Below are positions 49,290 through 51,673 of a stretch of DNA of 51,673 bases, in pieces. The notes under the pieces are model-generated. The model was not told the origin of the DNA and made no database searches. It saw only the letters and a program-made list of their open reading frames with translations. Origin of the DNA: a virus. Where the stretch lies: the IMG/VR virus record IMGVR_UViG_3300045020_000143, positions 1-51,673 of that record, one strand, 5' to 3'. Positions within the stretch are counted from its first letter, which is position 1. Each line of letters opens with the position of its first letter. A program made the position numbers and the translations under genes.

Positions 49290-49874
49290 TTGAAGTGTCA
49301 ACGCAATGGTTGTGAGCAAGAGGCTGATGAGGGCTATCGATCCTGTTCGAAGTGCCGCAAGAGAGACTCAGAAGCCAGTGCTCGCTATCGAGCCAAGACT
49401 CCCAAGCAGCCAGGCCAATGCAATCGGAAGGACTGTCCCAATCAGGCTGACCCGGGTTTCAAGTCCTGCTCTCGTTGTCGCCAGAGGACAAAAGACTATG
49501 AAGACTCTATTCGTGAAGAGCTGAGGATCGAGAAGAGCGAAAGATACCATCGCATCAAGGCGGAGACCTTCGAGAGATACGGTGGGGCCAAATGTGCTTG
49601 CTGTGGGGAGACCCACCTTGAGTTCTTAGGCCTGGATCACATCAACAATGACGGAGCTGCCCACCGAAAGGTAGTAGGGAGTAAGAACATCTACTTCTGG
49701 CTCAAGGCGAACAACTTCCCCCCGGGCTTTCAGGTCATGTGCCTGAACTGCAACTTCTCTCTTGGCCACCATGGCTACTGCCCTCATCATCCTGAGATCA
49801 CTCGGCCCGTCAATTGTGGTCTGAAGGCTCAGGGACAGATTCAAACAACGATTCCCACCGAGACTGCTGCCTAG
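49290..49874 (+). CDS. HNH homing-type endonuclease
   Basis: About 194 residues. The TTG at 49290 has GGAGG five bases before it; a GTG at 49284 is the alternative. Two N-terminal zinc fingers of the form C-x4-C-x8-C-x2-C (starting KCQRNGCEQEADEG and QCNRKDCPNQADPG) are followed by an HNH core: KCACCGETHLEFLGLDHINN, then VMCLNCNFSLGHHGYCPHH. The core closely resembles the gene at 1216-1680. It lies just past the capsid terminator, a typical place for a mobile endonuclease targeting a conserved structural gene. Codon use is less GC-biased than in the capsid gene. Confidence 0.87.
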   Translation: MKCQRNGCEQEADEGYRSCSKCRKRDSEASARYRAKTPKQPGQCNRKDCPNQADPGFKSCSRCRQRTKDYEDSIREELRIEKSERYHRIKAETFERYGGAKCACCGETHLEFLGLDHINNDGAAHRKVVGSKNIYFWLKANNFPPGFQVMCLNCNFSLGHHGYCPHHPEITRPVNCGLKAQGQIQTTIPTETAA

Positions 49875-49911
49875 TACCCTTTCTCTCACTGCCAGCAAGA
49901 AGGAGATTCTC

Positions 49912-50733
49912 ATGCCTGAGGCTCAGACCGCCCCCGTTGATCCAGAAGTCGCTGCAAAGGAAGCCGCAGCGGCTGAGGAAGCCGCCAAGGACCCCAAGAA
50001 CTGGACTCCGGCCAAGCGCCTCGGCGCTTCGTACATCCCCACCCTGGAGGAGTACGTGAAGTCCGGCTACAAGGCCGAGGACTACGACGCCTTCGTCTCC
50101 AACCGAGCGAAGGAGATCGAGGCGCTGGGGCTCACTCCGCACTCGAACCGGCTGCTGCGCCCGGAGGGTCCACACTACATCGTGGAGGCAGCCCTCCAGG
50201 CGACGCGGAAGAACCTCAACATGCACCAGAGGAACTCCTCGTGGTTCTCCGAGGCTCCTCGCATCGGGGACAAGGTTCTTCGTCGTGGGGTGAAGGTCCA
50301 CCTGACCGAAGGGCAGAAGAAGGTCATGGATCTCCAGCTCCGTCGACTCCACATGGCCCACGCTATCGAGATCTACAAGGTCGACGAGGACGGCAACCAG
50401 ACCAACCTTCGTGACGTCCCCGACATGAGCGACGCGAAGGCGGTCATGGACGGTCCGAAGACGCCGGCAGGCGGCACAGAGCTGCCTCCAGACGTCACGG
50501 CTGCCGAAGCGCCGTTGGTGGACCCGGACAAGACGCAGCAGGTTCAGGTCATCCCGCCGGCGGAGGCCCTGAAGGGTGGACCGGACCCGACCGTCTTCCC
50601 CGTGAACCCTGCGGCTGACGCCACGGACTCCGAGCTCGATGCGGCTGCGGATGCCGTTGGGGAGGACGACGGTGGTAAGGTGGAGGGAGCCCCCAAGAAG
50701 AAGAGCAAGAGGTCTTCCAAGAAGGAGGGATAG
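49912..50733 (+). CDS. Head-completion or neck candidate, 273 aa
   Basis: AAGGAG six bases upstream. Ala/Glu-rich N-terminus (APVDPEVAAKEAAAAEEAAK), a folded middle (APRIGDKVLRRGVKVHLTEG), and a long Pro/Asp/Lys-rich C-terminal tail ending KKKSKRSSKKEG. No family recognised. It follows the capsid gene and is coupled to two further probable structural genes. Confidence 0.65.
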   Translation: MPEAQTAPVDPEVAAKEAAAAEEAAKDPKNWTPAKRLGASYIPTLEEYVKSGYKAEDYDAFVSNRAKEIEALGLTPHSNRLLRPEGPHYIVEAALQATRKNLNMHQRNSSWFSEAPRIGDKVLRRGVKVHLTEGQKKVMDLQLRRLHMAHAIEIYKVDEDGNQTNLRDVPDMSDAKAVMDGPKTPAGGTELPPDVTAAEAPLVDPDKTQQVQVIPPAEALKGGPDPTVFPVNPAADATDSELDAAADAVGEDDGGKVEGAPKKKSKRSSKKEG

Positions 50734-50736
50734 CCC

Positions 50737-51093
50737 GTGCTCGTCTACAACCTCTCGAAGAAAGAGCTGTACTACCGGGGACGTCCGATCGCCGCCAACG
50801 GCGGCTCCAGGGAGTACCCGGACATGAAGTACGTCCCCACCAGGGACATGAAGCTCCAGGACGACAAGGTCTTGGCCTTCGGTCATCTCCCCTCCTGGTG
50901 GAAGTTCGAACAGGAGGCCAAGGCGGTCGCCGAGGCCAAGAAGAAGGCGGAGGCAGCAGCGGCTCAGGAGGCTCCGGCCGAGGTCAAGAAGACCCTCCCT
51001 GCGGTGCAGGTGACCAAGGTGGAGCTGGAAGTCGAAGAGGACACGAAGTCGGACAAGCCGAGCGCTTCCAAGGACGCGTCCAAGCGGAGGTAG
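50737..51093 (+). CDS. Hypothetical structural protein, 118 aa
   Basis: GTG start three bases after the previous stop, with AAGGAGG upstream. The first 65 residues look like a small beta domain (LVYNLSKKELYYRGRPIAAN, then MKLQDDKVLAFGHLPSWWKF); the rest is an Ala/Lys/Glu helix and a Lys/Ser tail. Probably a minor head protein; unrecognised. Confidence 0.65.
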   Translation: MLVYNLSKKELYYRGRPIAANGGSREYPDMKYVPTRDMKLQDDKVLAFGHLPSWWKFEQEAKAVAEAKKKAEAAAAQEAPAEVKKTLPAVQVTKVELEVEEDTKSDKPSASKDASKRR

Positions 51094-51111
51094 GAAGGTC
51101 GGAGGTGAGCT

Positions 51112-51642
51112 GTGCCAATCGTTCCACCCCCGACGCCTCCCATCCCCGATGACGGTGATCCGAACCACTTCGGATTGCCGAACGCCGAACTGACGCTGGA
51201 CCGGATGGTCCAGATGGTCAGGACGTTCACCCGAGACTACCCGGAGCTCAACCGGCTCATCGCCGGCGAGGAGAGCTCCAACAGGCAAATCGTCTGGGCC
51301 ATCCTCGACACCCTGGACGACTACAACACCACTCCGCCTTTTACCCACTTCAACGTGGGGAACTTCCCCTCTCGATCGCTCTTCGTTCGAGGGGCGGTCA
51401 TCTCACTCCTGCAGTCCATCGGTCTTCTGCAGACGAGGAACCAACTCTCCTTCACGGATGGAGGCATCCAGGTCGGCATCAACGACAAGACGCCCTTCAT
51501 TCAGCGCTGGCTAGAGCTGTTCATGAACAGCTATGAGCACAAGAAGGAGCGCATCAAGGTGGCCTACAACATCGAAACGGCCTGGGAAGGCGGCATCAAC
51601 AGCGAGTACCGTTTCGTCAATAACTTCTACGGCGAATGGTGA
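51112..51642 (+). CDS. Probable head-tail connector, 176 aa
   Basis: GTG start after AGGTGAGCT. A Pro-rich N-terminus (VPPPTPPIPDDGD) leads to a helical/beta domain with ELNRLIAGEESSNRQIVWAI and FTHFNVGNFPSRSLFVRGAV, ending in INSEYRFVNNFYGEW. Order after the capsid gene suggests a connector or neck protein. No signature motif. Confidence 0.65.
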   Translation: MPIVPPPTPPIPDDGDPNHFGLPNAELTLDRMVQMVRTFTRDYPELNRLIAGEESSNRQIVWAILDTLDDYNTTPPFTHFNVGNFPSRSLFVRGAVISLLQSIGLLQTRNQLSFTDGGIQVGINDKTPFIQRWLELFMNSYEHKKERIKVAYNIETAWEGGINSEYRFVNNFYGEW

Positions 51643-51673
51643 GTGATAGGATGGAGCTTGACACTATCCAAGA
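51639..51673 (+). CDS. Start of next gene (cut by right edge)
   Basis: A GTG overlaps the preceding TGA as GTGA, the junction style used throughout this phage, and the frame reads MSDRMELDTIQ to the edge. An ATG at 51651 is an alternative start. Product unknown. Confidence 0.4.
   Translation, partial: MSDRMELDTIQ

Noticed and set aside
49810-51348. 512-codon minus-strand frame at the right end
   Set aside because: Low-complexity Leu/Val/Asp/Arg composition, opposite several coupled plus-strand genes with ribosome binding sites; a shadow of strong codon bias.
1-51673. CRISPR array, insertion sequence or integrase
   Set aside because: No regularly spaced repeats, transposase or recombinase signatures were seen; mobile elements here are homing-type endonucleases only.

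Overview
This window is part of the genome of a large tailed bacteriophage, very probably one with a contractile tail. A terminase large subunit, portal, HK97-type capsid protein, prohead-protease-like protein and gpV-type baseplate spike are all present, and there are no bacterial housekeeping genes, rRNA or tRNA. The DNA is GC-rich by eye, with strong preference for AAG, GAG and GAC codons, which opens long spurious frames opposite the real genes. The host cannot be determined from the sequence; a GC-rich bacterium is likely.

Layout. Positions 1-13358 form a minus-strand replication and repair block: RecA-like recombinase (cut by the left edge), zinc microprotein, HNH endonuclease, HU-like protein, family A DNA polymerase, zinc-cluster protein, DnaG-type primase, DnaB-type helicase, several unknowns, family 4 uracil-DNA glycosylase, SF2 helicase and a small membrane protein. 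Genes are tightly packed with many 4-nt overlaps. A divergent control region lies at 13359-13492. Positions 13493-19580 (plus) carry head genes including the portal, then a secreted protein. A minus-strand island of zinc-binding microproteins follows (19621-20648).

Positions 20845-34462 (plus) begin with the highlight of the window, a roughly 2,090-residue single-chain RNA polymerase in which complete bacterial beta and beta-prime sequences are fused. It is followed by a baseplate spike, a large coiled-coil protein, small probable virion proteins and a LigD-like phosphoesterase-DNA ligase. A second minus island (34473-37324) holds zinc proteins, RNase HII, a membrane protein and an endonuclease VII gene inserted beside a duplicated gene start. 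Next come the terminase (37323-39119, plus), a membrane protein and an HTH regulator (minus, 39162-40409), and then the capsid assembly module on plus to the right edge: protease-like protein, scaffold-like K/E-rich proteins, decoration candidate, major capsid protein, and neck or head-completion candidates.

How it fits together. The phage encodes much of its own replisome and repair set and a multisubunit-type RNA polymerase core in one chain. Four minus-strand transcription units are preceded by the same 17-nt element (GGSATAAG core), a candidate phage promoter or operator. Four small proteins of the virion region share an F-x-D-E-L/M-x-K-I/M signature at exactly residues 9-16, which may be a common head-targeting tag. 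Four homing-type endonucleases (three HNH/endonuclease VII, one GIY-YIG) sit next to core genes.
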